64,000 bases of DNA, taken from contig CBDAUF010000001.1 of assembly GCA_965200535.1 (NCBI GenBank), forward strand, positions 496,001 through 560,000, given 5' to 3'. Below, in pieces: positions 8,215 to 17,118 of the stretch (position 1 is its first letter; every line of letters begins with the position of its first letter). This DNA is from MPNO01 sp965200535 (GTDB lineage Bacteria; Pseudomonadota; Alphaproteobacteria; MPNO01). Made by a program: the position numbers and the translations under genes. A model generated the notes under the pieces. It ran no database searches and was not told where the DNA came from. It worked only from the letters and a program-made list of their open reading frames with translations.

Positions 8215-9726
8215 CTAGAACGTCGTCCAGTCGCCCGACTGCTCGAAGGCATGGGCGGCCCGGTAGATCGTGCCCTCCTGCCAGTGCCGGCCGGTCAGCA
8301 TGAGCCCGATCGGCCGGTCGTCCTCCATCCCGCACGGCAGGCTCATCGACGGGTGTCCGGTAAGGTTGAAGCCGCAGGTATTGGCGAGCATCTCCCAGGC
8401 GACCTTCGCTGTTTCCTCGGGCGTCGCGTTCTTGGGCGGAAGCTTCGAAGCCTTCATCGGCAGGGTCGGCATGAGCAGCAGGTCGCAATCCTCGAGCGCT
8501 GCATCGTAGGCCGCGCGCAGCCGGCGCCGGAGGTTCATCGCCTTCGCATAGTAACGACCGCGATAGGTCTTGAGCGAATAGTAGCCGAACAGTGCGATGA
8601 TCTTGATCGTATCGGCGAGTTCGTCCGCCCGGCCAGGCCAGCCGGCGGCGCGGTCGAGCATCGAGGTGACATAGAGCCCTTCGTGGTTCAGCCCGCCGCC
8701 GTTCATCGTCATCATGGTGACGAACCCGCCGTCATGGCCGATAGGGATCCAGATCGGCCGCGTCATCCGGTGCATCAGCACCGAGACCTCGACCACGTCG
8801 GCGCCCAGCCGGGCGAGACGATCGGCTGCTGCGCGCACACCGGCATCGACATCGGGCTCGGACTCGTCGAGGCCGAACGATTCGGCGACAACGCCGATCC
8901 GCAGACCGTCGACACCTTCTTCCAGCGCCCTGGTGTAGCGGGCGGTCCGAACGCCGCTCTGGCGGGAATCGTATTCGTCCGGCCCGGCGAGGACTTCCAG
9001 GAGGAGCGCATTGTTGGCGACCGTGTCGGTGATCGGTCCGCAATGGTCGATCGTCGTCTCGAGCGAGGCCGCGCCGGTATAGGGCACGAGGCCGAAGGTG
9101 GGTTTCATGCCGTAGACGCCGCAATAGCTCGCCGGGATGCGTATCGACCCCGCCTGATCGCCGCCGAGCGCCATCTCGACATCGCCGGCGGCGACCACGG
9201 CCGCGCTGCCCGACGATGAACCGCCGGCCGAGTAGCCCCGCTTGCGCGGGTTGTGGACCGGCCCGGTCGCGCTGGTGGAGCTGGTTCCGGAGACGCAGAA
9301 ATACTCGCACACCGCCTTGCCGGCGATCTCGCCGCCGGCCTCGAGAATCCGCGTCACCACGGTCGCGTCGACATCGGGAACATAGCCCTCCATCACCGAG
9401 GCGCCGTTCATCATGGGCACTCCGGCGACGCAGATATTGTCCTTGACCGCCACCCGCTTGCCGGCAAGCTTGCCGCGCCTTGCGCCCCTGATGGCGGTCT
9501 TGACGTACCAGGCGCCGTGCGGGTTCTCGTCCGCTCCGGGGCGGTAGCCCGGGGTGCGGGGATAGCGCACCTCCGGCATGTTGTCGGGTTCCAGTTCGAG
9601 TTTTCGGTAGGCATCGACCAGCGGGCCGACGATTCGCTGCGTCGCTTCCAGATACTCGTCCGACGGGTGCATGCCGAGATCGGCGGCACAGTCGCGAAGC
9701 TGCCGGATTGTCGGTGTCTTGAACAT
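8215..9726 (-). CDS. Amidase (amidase-signature family), paralogue of 3597-5126
   Basis: This encodes 503 aa. The triad is intact: Lys95 (VAVKDNI), cis-Ser170 in GGSSSGSA and nucleophile Ser194 in GGDQAGSIR. Long stretches match the amidase at 3597-5126 (PMMNGAS, EGYVPD, DATVVTR, PTFGLVPYTG), so the two are paralogues in the nitrile-pathway/enantioselective amidase subfamily. The start lies 12 bp after the stop of the ABC ATPase gene, so it is translated from the transporter transcript. This links amide hydrolysis to import: the urea/short-chain-amide type transporter may feed this enzyme. That link is inference from gene order; the family assignment is seen directly. Confidence 0.92.
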   Translation of the reverse strand: MFKTPTIRQLRDCAADLGMHPSDEYLEATQRIVGPLVDAYRKLELEPDNMPEVRYPRTPGYRPGADENPHGAWYVKTAIRGARRGKLAGKRVAVKDNICVAGVPMMNGASVMEGYVPDVDATVVTRILEAGGEIAGKAVCEYFCVSGTSSTSATGPVHNPRKRGYSAGGSSSGSAAVVAAGDVEMALGGDQAGSIRIPASYCGVYGMKPTFGLVPYTGAASLETTIDHCGPITDTVANNALLLEVLAGPDEYDSRQSGVRTARYTRALEEGVDGLRIGVVAESFGLDESEPDVDAGVRAAADRLARLGADVVEVSVLMHRMTRPIWIPIGHDGGFVTMMTMNGGGLNHEGLYVTSMLDRAAGWPGRADELADTIKIIALFGYYSLKTYRGRYYAKAMNLRRRLRAAYDAALEDCDLLLMPTLPMKASKLPPKNATPEETAKVAWEMLANTCGFNLTGHPSMSLPCGMEDDRPIGLMLTGRHWQEGTIYRAAHAFEQSGDWTTF

Positions 9727-9738
9727 CTGGCTCTTCCC

Positions 9739-10458
9739 TCAGACGGTGTCCGCGGCGGCGCCCACACCGACGAATTCCTCGACGATATCGGGGTCGCGCA
9801 GGCTTTCGGGGGCAAGGGCGCGTACGATTTCCCCCTTCTGGATCAACTGGACACGGGTTGACAGCGCCGCGGTGAAGTCGAGATTCTGTTCCACCAGCAC
9901 CATGGTCAGCCCGCGCGCGCTACGCAGTAGAGACAGATTCTCGGCGATCTGTTCGACGATCGACGGCTGGATACCCTCGGTCGGCTCGTCGAGCAGGATC
10001 AACCGGGGCCGGGTGCACAGGCAGCGCGCGATGGCGAGAATCTGCTGTTCGCCGCCGCTCAATGCGCCGCCTTCCCGGTCGAGCAGCGGTTCGAGCCGGG
10101 GAAAATCGGCGAGCACTTCATCGACCGAACTCTCGTCCGATCCAGCCGCCGCAAGCGCTGCCATGCGCAGGTTCTCGCGGACGCTGAGGCGCGGGAAAAT
10201 CTCGCGTCCCTGGGGCACGTAGCCCATGCCGCGCCGGGCGCGCCGGTCGGCCCGCTCGCGGGTCACATCGACGCCGTCGAAGACGATCGATCCATCGGTC
10301 GCCGGAACCAGACCGATCAGCGTCTTCATCAGCGTCGTTTTTCCCATCCCGTTATGGCCGAGAATGCCGACCGCCTCGCCGGCATCGATCTCGAGATCGA
10401 TGCCGTGGAGAATCGGGATGCGGCCGTAAGCCGCGCGCAAACCCGTGACCCGCAGCAT
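9739..10458 (-). CDS. ABC transporter ATP-binding protein, LivF/UrtE type
   Basis: This encodes 239 aa, normal for LivF/UrtE. Walker A is GHNGMGKTT (residues 34-42), the signature is LSGGEQQILAIAR (about 133-145) and Walker B is LILLDEPTEGIQP. The phrase GIQPSIVEQI is typical of the branched-chain amino acid / urea importer ATPases. The ATG at 10458 overlaps the stop of the preceding LivG-type gene, so translation is coupled. It energises the permease pair at 11195-13065 on the cytoplasmic face. The substrate class comes from the binding protein and neighbours: amides or urea rather than leucine is favoured but not proven. Confidence 0.9.
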   Translation of the reverse strand: MLRVTGLRAAYGRIPILHGIDLEIDAGEAVGILGHNGMGKTTLMKTLIGLVPATDGSIVFDGVDVTRERADRRARRGMGYVPQGREIFPRLSVRENLRMAALAAAGSDESSVDEVLADFPRLEPLLDREGGALSGGEQQILAIARCLCTRPRLILLDEPTEGIQPSIVEQIAENLSLLRSARGLTMVLVEQNLDFTAALSTRVQLIQKGEIVRALAPESLRDPDIVEEFVGVGAAADTV

Positions 10459-11198
10459 CACCCCTGCCCCCGTGCGGTGTCGGCCTGCTTGCCGAGATAG
10501 ACGTCGCGCACCCGCTCGTCGGCCAGGATGTTGTCCATCGTGTCTTCGGCCAGGATCCGGCCCTGATGGAAGACGGTTACCCGGCCGGCGATCATCTGGA
10601 TGAACTGCATGTCGTGCTCGACCACGATCACCGCCCGGTCGCGGCCGATCTCGCGGATGATTTCGGCGGTGCGCGCAACTTCCTGCTTGGTCATGCCGGC
10701 GGTGGGCTCGTCGAGCAGCATCAGCCGCGGATCGCAGGCGAGCACCAGACCGAGTTCGAGCCATTGCCTTTGGCCGTGCGGAAGCTGGCTTGCCAGGCTG
10801 CCGCCGCGGTCGGCGAGCCCGACCAGCCGAACGATCTCGTCCACCGCTTTCCGGGTGTCCGCCCGGCTGCGGGTGCGCGCCGCCGCCAGCCGCAGGTTTT
10901 CCCGCACGCTGAGGCCGTCGAACAGGCTGGGCACCTGGGTCTTGATCGCGATGCCGCGGCGGGCGATGGCGTGCGGCTCCTCGCCGACGATGCTGGCGCC
11001 GTCGAACAGAATCTCTCCCGCGGTCGGGCGGAGTTGGCCGATCAGGCACTTGAAGAACGTGCTCTTGCCGGCGCCGTTGGGCCCGATCAGACAGCGCAGT
11101 TCCCCCGCGCCCAGGCTGAAATCCGCGCCCGCCACCGCGGTGACGCCGCCGAACCGCATGATCAGGCCCCGGGTCTCGAGCAACGGGCGGGCGGTCAT
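10458..11198 (-). CDS. ABC transporter ATP-binding protein, UrtD/LivG type
   Basis: This encodes 246 aa. Walker A is GPNGAGKST (39-47), Walker B is LMLLDEPTAGM. The signature region LPHGQRQWLELG resembles UrtD of urea transporters (SHGQKQWLEIG) more than canonical LivG, which has LSYGQQR. This supports a urea or short-chain amide substrate for the whole system. ATG 11198 overlaps the stop of the permease gene before it, and its own stop overlaps the next gene, so three genes are joined by 4-bp or similar overlaps. The ATPase role is certain; substrate is inferred. Confidence 0.88.
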   Translation of the reverse strand: MTARPLLETRGLIMRFGGVTAVAGADFSLGAGELRCLIGPNGAGKSTFFKCLIGQLRPTAGEILFDGASIVGEEPHAIARRGIAIKTQVPSLFDGLSVRENLRLAAARTRSRADTRKAVDEIVRLVGLADRGGSLASQLPHGQRQWLELGLVLACDPRLMLLDEPTAGMTKQEVARTAEIIREIGRDRAVIVVEHDMQFIQMIAGRVTVFHQGRILAEDTMDNILADERVRDVYLGKQADTARGQG

Positions 11199-12202
11199 GA
11201 TCCGGCTTTGGTCCGGCGCCGGGCGACGGAGTCGGCAAGCCTCGCAAACATGGGAACGAAGCCGCTCGGGACCAGCAAGACGATGGCGACGAAGATTGCG
11301 CCGAGGACGATGTTGATATCGGCGATCTTGGTCTCGCCGAGCCAGGTGGCGAGGTACTGGATGATGACGCAGCCGAGAATCGCACCGAACAGCGTCCCGA
11401 GGCCGCCGACCAGAATCCACATGATGATCTGGGCGGTGAAGACGAGGGAAAAGACGGTCGGGCTGACATAGGCGCCCCAGGCACAGAACAGGACGCCCGC
11501 GATGCCGGCGATGCCGGCACCGACGGCGAGCGCGATCGTCTTGGTCCGGCGCGCGTCGTAGCCCAGCAGCTCGGTCCGGGCCTCGTTCTCCCGGATGGAG
11601 ACGAGAACGCGGCCGAAATCGCTCCGCAGCAGGGCGCGCAGCCCGAAATAGACGATCACCAACAGCACTGCCGCCGGCACGTAGAGCGCCTCGTATTCGA
11701 TCGGCGCGGAGGGGTCGCCGGGGACGTTGATCGGCGGCACGGAGGGGATCCCGTTGTAGCCGCCGAGCCTCGCCTGGCCGATCCTGTACTCCTCCCCGGC
11801 AGACGCCCCGATCAGGTAGTAGAAGACCAGCGAGGCGGCGAGCGTGATGACCGCGAGATAGACGTCGCTCACCCGGCCGTAGAACATGAAATAGCCCAGG
11901 ACCAGCGCCAGCAGCACCGGCAGCAGGATGCCGAGCAGGATCGGCATCGTACTCTCGCCCATGTTGATGACCGCGACCGCGTATGTGTAGGCGCCGAGCC
12001 CGAAGAACGCCGACTGGCCGAAGCACAGGATGCCGCCGAAGCCCCAGACGAAGGCGAGGCTGAGCGAAAGGATCGCCATGGAGATAAAGAGGGTGAAGTC
12101 GATCAGCGCGAACGGCTCGACCGCCGCGGGCACACCGAAGACGAGGACCAGCGAGAGCCCCGCCATCGTCCACAGCCCCAGCGCGCTGCGGCCGATCTTC
12201 AC
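11195..12202 (-). CDS. Branched-chain amino acid/urea-type ABC transporter permease (LivM/UrtC type)
   Basis: This encodes 335 aa with about ten hydrophobic segments. The sequence FGGILCFGQSAFFGLGAYTYA (about residues 55-75) is the LivM/UrtC signature of the inner-membrane permease, and the loop SIRENEARTELLGYD (about 213-227) is the ATPase-coupling EAA-like region. Length agrees with UrtC/LivM. The start ATG at 12202 overlaps the stop of the LivH-type gene by 4 bp, so the two half-permeases are translationally coupled. It forms the channel with the 12199-13065 product. Confidence 0.9.
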   Translation of the reverse strand: MKIGRSALGLWTMAGLSLVLVFGVPAAVEPFALIDFTLFISMAILSLSLAFVWGFGGILCFGQSAFFGLGAYTYAVAVINMGESTMPILLGILLPVLLALVLGYFMFYGRVSDVYLAVITLAASLVFYYLIGASAGEEYRIGQARLGGYNGIPSVPPINVPGDPSAPIEYEALYVPAAVLLVIVYFGLRALLRSDFGRVLVSIRENEARTELLGYDARRTKTIALAVGAGIAGIAGVLFCAWGAYVSPTVFSLVFTAQIIMWILVGGLGTLFGAILGCVIIQYLATWLGETKIADINIVLGAIFVAIVLLVPSGFVPMFARLADSVARRRTKAGS

Positions 12203-13065
12203 AGGCTGCGCCGGAAGTAGCGCCCCGTTATGCCGAGCGGCAGAAGGCGCAGGAGCACGATGGCGACGACCAGCAGGGCAACCTCGCCCACCACCGGGCG
12301 GCTGAGGAAGGTGACCGCCTGGCTCACCGCTCCGAACAGCGAGGCGGCCGCCCCGGTGCCGGCGAGCGCCAGCGCACCGCCGCCGATCACGGTGATGAAA
12401 GCCTTGACCACATAGGTCACGCCGATGTCGGGGAGCACGCCGGCGATCGGCGCGAGGATTGCGCCGGCGAGGCCGCTCAGTCCGGCGCCGATCCCGAACG
12501 TCGCCGCGTACACCTTGTCGACATTGACCCCGATGCCGGAGGCCATTGCCGCGTTCTGCATCGTGCCGCGCGCGATCAGTCCCCAGCGGGTGTGCTTGAA
12601 ACAGACATAGAGGCCGGCCATCAGGAGCAGCGTCACGACGATGACGAAGAAAGTGTAACCGCCCTCCTGATAGGCCCCGATCCGGATCGTCCCGAAGGGC
12701 GGGGTGACGCCTTTCTGGTGGTAGCCGAGCACCGTCGCCGAGAGCCCGATCAGGAACAGGCTGAGCCCCCAGGTTGCGAGCACGGTCTCGATCACGCGGC
12801 CGTAGAGATGGCGGATGATCAGCCGTTCGACGAGGATGCCGAGCACGCCCACCGCGACCGGCGCGACGACCAGCATCGCGATCCAGAAATTGACCCCGGC
12901 GCCGTGGCTGATGATGAAGGCGTAGCCGCCCACCATCAGGAACTCCCCGTGGGCGAAGTTGATCACGCCCATCATGCCGAAGATGATCGCCAGCCCGATG
13001 CTGATGAGCGCCAGGCTGGCGACCGCGTAGAGGATCTGGACGAGGACGACGACCGCGAGGTCCAT
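12199..13065 (-). CDS. Branched-chain amino acid/urea-type ABC transporter permease (LivH/UrtB type)
   Basis: This encodes 288 aa, the usual LivH length. The motif MMGVINFAHGEFLMVGGY (about residues 30-47) is diagnostic for LivH/UrtB permeases, and IRATMQN-like coupling sequence (here IARGTMQNAAMASGIGV) follows at about 165-182. Hydrophobic segments fill the protein, consistent with an inner-membrane channel. It follows the binding-protein gene after a 38-bp gap that contains a small hairpin, and overlaps the next permease. No strong ribosome site is visible, so expression may be lower than that of the binding protein. Confidence 0.9.
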   Translation of the reverse strand: MDLAVVVLVQILYAVASLALISIGLAIIFGMMGVINFAHGEFLMVGGYAFIISHGAGVNFWIAMLVVAPVAVGVLGILVERLIIRHLYGRVIETVLATWGLSLFLIGLSATVLGYHQKGVTPPFGTIRIGAYQEGGYTFFVIVVTLLLMAGLYVCFKHTRWGLIARGTMQNAAMASGIGVNVDKVYAATFGIGAGLSGLAGAILAPIAGVLPDIGVTYVVKAFITVIGGGALALAGTGAAASLFGAVSQAVTFLSRPVVGEVALLVVAIVLLRLLPLGITGRYFRRSL

Positions 13066-13082
13066 GAGGGCCCGCTACGGTT

Positions 13083-13096
13083 GGAGGTCCGCCTCC
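13083..13096 (-). promoter_or_regulatory. Hairpin between binding-protein and permease genes
   Basis: GGAGG-TCCG-CCTCC forms a 5-bp perfect stem in the 38-bp gap. Hairpins here often protect the binding-protein mRNA or limit read-through into permease genes; that role is inferred only. Confidence 0.3.
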
Positions 13097-13103
13097 GCCC
13101 GGG

Positions 13104-14342
13104 TCAGATCTTGGGCTCGAACATCACGTTGGTGTCCGGCCGAGCGATCAGGTCGCACTGGTTTCCGGTGTTGGTCGGCGCGACCTTGGCGAACTTTTTC
13201 TGGATCTCGAACTTTGCGCCCTTCGCCTGGCCGATATACATGTCCATCGTGCAGTGGTGGGTCTTGGCGTCCATCGTCAGCGGCCCGCCCGGCCCGTCCA
13301 CGGTCAGCCCGGCTTCGAGCACCTCGATAACCTTGTCGCGGTCGGTCGAGCCCGCCTTGTTGACGGCTGCCGCCCAGAAATGCCAGCCGTACCAGTCCTT
13401 GGGCGGAACGTCCGTCAGGTAGCCGTAGTCGGTGCCGTTGCGCTCGCGGAACTTGGCGAGCCATGTCTTGTTGAACGGCAGGTCGAGATCCTCGTAGTAG
13501 GAGTAGCAGGTCAGGATGCCGTCGGCGACCTCGGGCGGCATGCGGACCACCTCGCCGGCCGCACCGAACGTCGTGGACACCATCGGGATGCGCTTGTTCA
13601 TCCCGGCCGACGCCCACTGGCCGTAGAACGAGGCGTGCGCCGGCCCGACGAAGACGTTCATCACGAAGTCGGGCTTGGCAGCCTGGATCTTGCTGATGGT
13701 CGGGCCGAACTGGTTGACGGTAAGCGGGAAGAACTCCTCGCCCACCACCTGGCCGCCTGCATCCTTGACCGCCTTGCGGATCCACTTGGCCGTGATCTGG
13801 CCGTAATTGTAGTCGGCGGCCATGACGTAGACCTTCTTGCCCCAGCGCTTCATCGCCTCGCCGGAGAGCAGGTCGACATAGCCGCCGGGGGTGGCGCCGG
13901 TCGCGAAGAAGTTGCGGTCGCACACGCCGCCCTCGTAGTTCGTGTTGTAGAAGTAGAGCGTCTTGAGCTTGTGAAGGATCGGCCGGATCACCTCGCGCGA
14001 GGAGCTGGTCAGTCCGCCCTGGACGACCGCGACCCGGTCGCGCAGCACCATTTGCCGGGCGTACTGGTTGTAGAACTGCATCTGCGACTGCGAATCGTAC
14101 GATTTGACCTCGAGCTTCTTGCCGAGGACGCCGCCCGCGGCGTTGATCTCGTCGATCGCCATCTCGGCGCAGGCCCACTGGTTCTTGCCGAACAGTTGAA
14201 GATCGCCGGAAAGGTCGTAGATCGCGCCGACCTTGATGGTATCGGCAGCCGATGCGCCTTTCGGCCAGAAATACGGGCCGGCCGCCAGGGCGGCGGCGCC
14301 GGCGACGCTGGTCTTGACGAAGGAGCGGCGGTCGATGGTCAT
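13104..14342 (-). CDS. ABC transporter substrate-binding protein, amide/urea (Peripla_BP_5) type, Tat-exported
   Basis: This encodes 412 aa with a strong GGAGGG site before ATG 14342. The N-terminus MTIDRRSFVKTS plus a hydrophobic stretch to GASA (about residue 32) is a twin-arginine signal, so it is exported folded. The mature protein begins TIKVGAIYDLSGDLQLFGKNQ and continues MAIDEINAAGGVLGKKLEV, the type-1 binding-protein fold of LivJ/UrtA/AmiC. The Tyr-rich and Trp-rich middle resembles urea and short-chain amide binding proteins more than leucine-binding ones. It is first gene of a seven-gene minus-strand operon with permeases, ATPases and an amidase. Ligand prediction (amide) is inference from both resemblance and context. 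Confidence 0.88.
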   Translation of the reverse strand: MTIDRRSFVKTSVAGAAALAAGPYFWPKGASAADTIKVGAIYDLSGDLQLFGKNQWACAEMAIDEINAAGGVLGKKLEVKSYDSQSQMQFYNQYARQMVLRDRVAVVQGGLTSSSREVIRPILHKLKTLYFYNTNYEGGVCDRNFFATGATPGGYVDLLSGEAMKRWGKKVYVMAADYNYGQITAKWIRKAVKDAGGQVVGEEFFPLTVNQFGPTISKIQAAKPDFVMNVFVGPAHASFYGQWASAGMNKRIPMVSTTFGAAGEVVRMPPEVADGILTCYSYYEDLDLPFNKTWLAKFRERNGTDYGYLTDVPPKDWYGWHFWAAAVNKAGSTDRDKVIEVLEAGLTVDGPGGPLTMDAKTHHCTMDMYIGQAKGAKFEIQKKFAKVAPTNTGNQCDLIARPDTNVMFEPKI

Positions 14343-14566
14343 TTTGATCCCTCCGGTTCACCCGCGCGCAGGCAGCGGGTCCGACGGCGCCCGTCCCGGC
14401 GCCTCCATTGGCACGGAATGACGGTAGCAACCCGGTTTCCGGCCGACAAGGCCACTTTGCGCGGCTGCTTTGCCCGGTACAGCGATTCGCACGGTTGCGC
14501 GCCCGTTCCCGCGGCCAATAGACTTCGCCGGACAACAGGGCGACCGGACCGGCGGGGAGGATATCG

Positions 14567-16267
14567 ATGGCTGGCAAGGTACGCATTGCGCATCTGGCGG
14601 GACCGACGGCGACGATCCAGAACACGCCGCCGCTGGTGACCTCGAACAAGGCGCGCCGGAAACACGGTCTGCCGCTCCTGACCGGGGCGGACGGAACGCC
14701 GCTGCCCTACGACGCACTGCGCGGGCAGCGGCTGGCGGCTCCGGCCACCGTCTATGTGGAGCAGTTCTCCGCCCACCCGCTGGAGGCGGATTCGGCCGCG
14801 CTCTACGGCCCGCCGGACGGCTATATCGGCGCCGACGGGGCGTTCCGCGCCGAACCGCAGTCGCCGGAGGACAAGCCGGTCTATGAGATCACGTTGCTGC
14901 CGGAAGACGGGCTGTACCCCCTGCCCTACATGGCGCGGCAGGCGGACGGGGCGGCCTGGGAAGAGGAATGCGCAACACCCGGCGCGCCGGACGAGCAGGC
15001 ACGGCAGGGATTTTATCCCGACGGATCGCGCAGCTTCGAGGAAATCGACCGCCTGACGGTCGACGATGCGGGCATCGCGAGCGCCATCTCGGCCCTGGCC
15101 GATGTCGACTTCTACCGCGGCGTGCCGCCGGGCGGGTTCCGCAGCGGCCTGGCCGCCGACCTGAGACGCGACATCGGCGACGGCGACATCCCGCCCGAAC
15201 GGCGGGGCGCGGAATTCTTCCCCTACAAGCCCTATCACCTGACGGCGCCGCCGCCCCGGCCCACCCTCGCCAAGGCGACCAACGACATGCAGGCGCTTGC
15301 ATCGAACAGCGATTATGACGGTGTGATCTGGACCCAGGGCAGCCCCGATGTCGAGGACAGCGCCTACTGGTTCAACCTGCTGATCGACACCGACAAGCCG
15401 ATCTGCGGCGTGGCCGCGCAGCGCCCCCAGGGACAGATCAGCAATGACGGCCCAGCCAACATCCTCGACTGCGTGCGCTATATCGCCTCGCGCGTCTGGG
15501 CCGACGGGGACGGCCGCGACCGCTGCGGTGCGGTGGTCATCCAGGAACAGCAGATCTTCGCCGCCCGCGAGGTCGCCAAGGTCGATGCGCGGCCGGGCGG
15601 CTATGTCGCGACCGGCGGACACGGCGGGATCGTCGGCCAGGTCCATTACACCGGCCGCTTCATGCTCACCTATCTTCCGGTCTATCGGCACACCAGCGGC
15701 TCGGACGTGAATATCAACCGGCTGCCCTCGTCCGTCGGCGCGGTCAGGGCGGGCGCTGACGGGCGAATCGCGCGGGTCGACATCGCGGTCAAGACCGCGG
15801 ACGGCGGGTTGCTGGCCGATGCGATTCCCGTCGTCTCGATCGAGAAAAACGGTTGCTACGCCGGTCTCGAGATCGGCGGCGACCCGGCTCTGGAGAGGGA
15901 TCTCGCGGCGTCGATCGAGCACAAGCTGTCGCTCGGCCGACTGGCGGGTTTCGTGGTCGAGGGGCTGGTGCCCTACGGCCTCAACTCCTCCGCGGCGCGG
16001 CATTCCCTGCTGCTGCGGGCAACCGCTTGCGGCCTTCCCGTGGTCCGGGTCGGGCGCGGCCATACCCAGGGATTCGCCGACTACAGCGACTATCAGATAT
16101 CGGGCGCCAACCTGACGGCGACCAAGGCGCGGCTGCTTCTGATGGCATGCCTGCTGCGTTTTGGCTCGCTGCCGCCGGCCGCCGACCCCGACAACCCGAC
16201 GGACGACGAACGCGCCGCGATCAGGGACGCGCTGGCGAAATACCAGGACGTGTTCGACACCCACTGA
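14567..16267 (+). CDS. Divergent asparaginase/glutaminase-family protein, 566 aa
   Basis: The ATG at 14567 follows GGGGAGG. Three type-II asparaginase blocks can be recognised: GPTATIQN near the start (Thr16 in the position of the first catalytic Thr), VIWTQGSPDVEDSAYW at 253-268 (normally xTHGTDTxEETAYF) and TDKPICGVAAQRP at 275-287, followed by AAREVAK with Lys338 at the usual lysine position. The second catalytic Thr-Asp pair is replaced by Ser259-Pro260. The gap between the first and second blocks is about 240 residues against roughly 75 in E. coli enzymes, and the protein is far longer than the usual 330 aa. No signal peptide. It is divergent from the amide-type ABC operon. An amidohydrolase role is plausible, but catalysis by the standard mechanism is doubtful. 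Confidence 0.72.
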   Translation: MAGKVRIAHLAGPTATIQNTPPLVTSNKARRKHGLPLLTGADGTPLPYDALRGQRLAAPATVYVEQFSAHPLEADSAALYGPPDGYIGADGAFRAEPQSPEDKPVYEITLLPEDGLYPLPYMARQADGAAWEEECATPGAPDEQARQGFYPDGSRSFEEIDRLTVDDAGIASAISALADVDFYRGVPPGGFRSGLAADLRRDIGDGDIPPERRGAEFFPYKPYHLTAPPPRPTLAKATNDMQALASNSDYDGVIWTQGSPDVEDSAYWFNLLIDTDKPICGVAAQRPQGQISNDGPANILDCVRYIASRVWADGDGRDRCGAVVIQEQQIFAAREVAKVDARPGGYVATGGHGGIVGQVHYTGRFMLTYLPVYRHTSGSDVNINRLPSSVGAVRAGADGRIARVDIAVKTADGGLLADAIPVVSIEKNGCYAGLEIGGDPALERDLAASIEHKLSLGRLAGFVVEGLVPYGLNSSAARHSLLLRATACGLPVVRVGRGHTQGFADYSDYQISGANLTATKARLLLMACLLRFGSLPPAADPDNPTDDERAAIRDALAKYQDVFDTH

Positions 16268-16271
16268 CGGA

Positions 16272-17027
16272 TCAGGCGATCGATACGTTCCACGCTCCGC
16301 AGACATGGATGGTCTGACCGGCGACGTAGCGCCCCTCCGGCCCGCACAGGTGCCGCACCATGGCCGCGATCTCGTCCACGGTCCCCATACGGCCCATCGG
16401 GATCGGGTTTTCCTGGAAATGGGCCGGGACATGCCCGGTGACCTCGTAGTTGTCGATGCTTCCGGGCGAGACGCAGTTGACGTTGATGTTGTGCGGCGCG
16501 AGCTCGACGGCGAGCGCGGCGGTCATTCCGGCAAGCCCCGCTTTGGCGGCGGCGACCGCCGAGCGGTTTTTCACCCCGCGATGCCCGGAAACACCGCCGA
16601 TATTGACGATGGACCCGCCGCCGGCCGCGATCAGGTGGGGAACCGCGCTGCGGATGCACAGGAATGCGGAATCGAGGGTGTTGGCTTGGACGTCTCGCCA
16701 TTCCTCGAAGCTGGTCTCGACAATCGGTCTGGCAATCCGGTGCGAGACGTTGTTCACCAGAATGTCGAGCCGGTCGAAGGCCGCGATCGCGGCATCGACG
16801 AGACCGCCGGCCTGATCGGGGTCGCTGACGTCTGCGAGGTGGACCAGCGCCTTGCCGCCGGCGGCTTCGATCTCGCCCGCGATCTCGTTTGCGGCCCCGG
16901 CCGAGCGTCTGCCGTTGACCACCACCGACGCGCCGGCCCCGGCGAGAGCGAGGGCGATCGCCCGTCCGATGCCCCGCACACTGCCGGTCACGACGGCGAC
17001 CTTCGATTCCAGTTCGCGCTGACTCAT
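16272..17027 (-). CDS. SDR family protein lacking the catalytic Ser and Tyr
   Basis: This encodes 251 aa. ATG 17027 is preferred because GGAGGA sits 6 bp upstream; ATG 17033 would abut it. The NAD(P) loop TGSVRGIGRA and the NNVSH strand are intact, and the C-terminal VSPGSIDN and AGQTIHVCGAW segments fit classical SDRs. In the active-site region, NIGGVSGHRGVKNRSAVAAAK, the lysine of YxxxK is kept but tyrosine is Val and the serine 13 residues before it is Gly. A normal dehydrogenase mechanism is therefore unlikely; binding, regulatory or lyase-type roles are possible. It ends 4 bp from the convergent asparaginase-like gene and is divergent from the alpha/beta hydrolase gene. Confidence 0.85.
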   Translation of the reverse strand: MSQRELESKVAVVTGSVRGIGRAIALALAGAGASVVVNGRRSAGAANEIAGEIEAAGGKALVHLADVSDPDQAGGLVDAAIAAFDRLDILVNNVSHRIARPIVETSFEEWRDVQANTLDSAFLCIRSAVPHLIAAGGGSIVNIGGVSGHRGVKNRSAVAAAKAGLAGMTAALAVELAPHNINVNCVSPGSIDNYEVTGHVPAHFQENPIPMGRMGTVDEIAAMVRHLCGPEGRYVAGQTIHVCGAWNVSIA

Positions 17028-17118
17028 CCGCATTCCTCCGCCGACCGGTTCCAAAGTTCCAGAATACCGCGTTAGGATCGCGCGAACACGGCGGGAGCAG
17101 ACGAGGAGCAGACCGACC

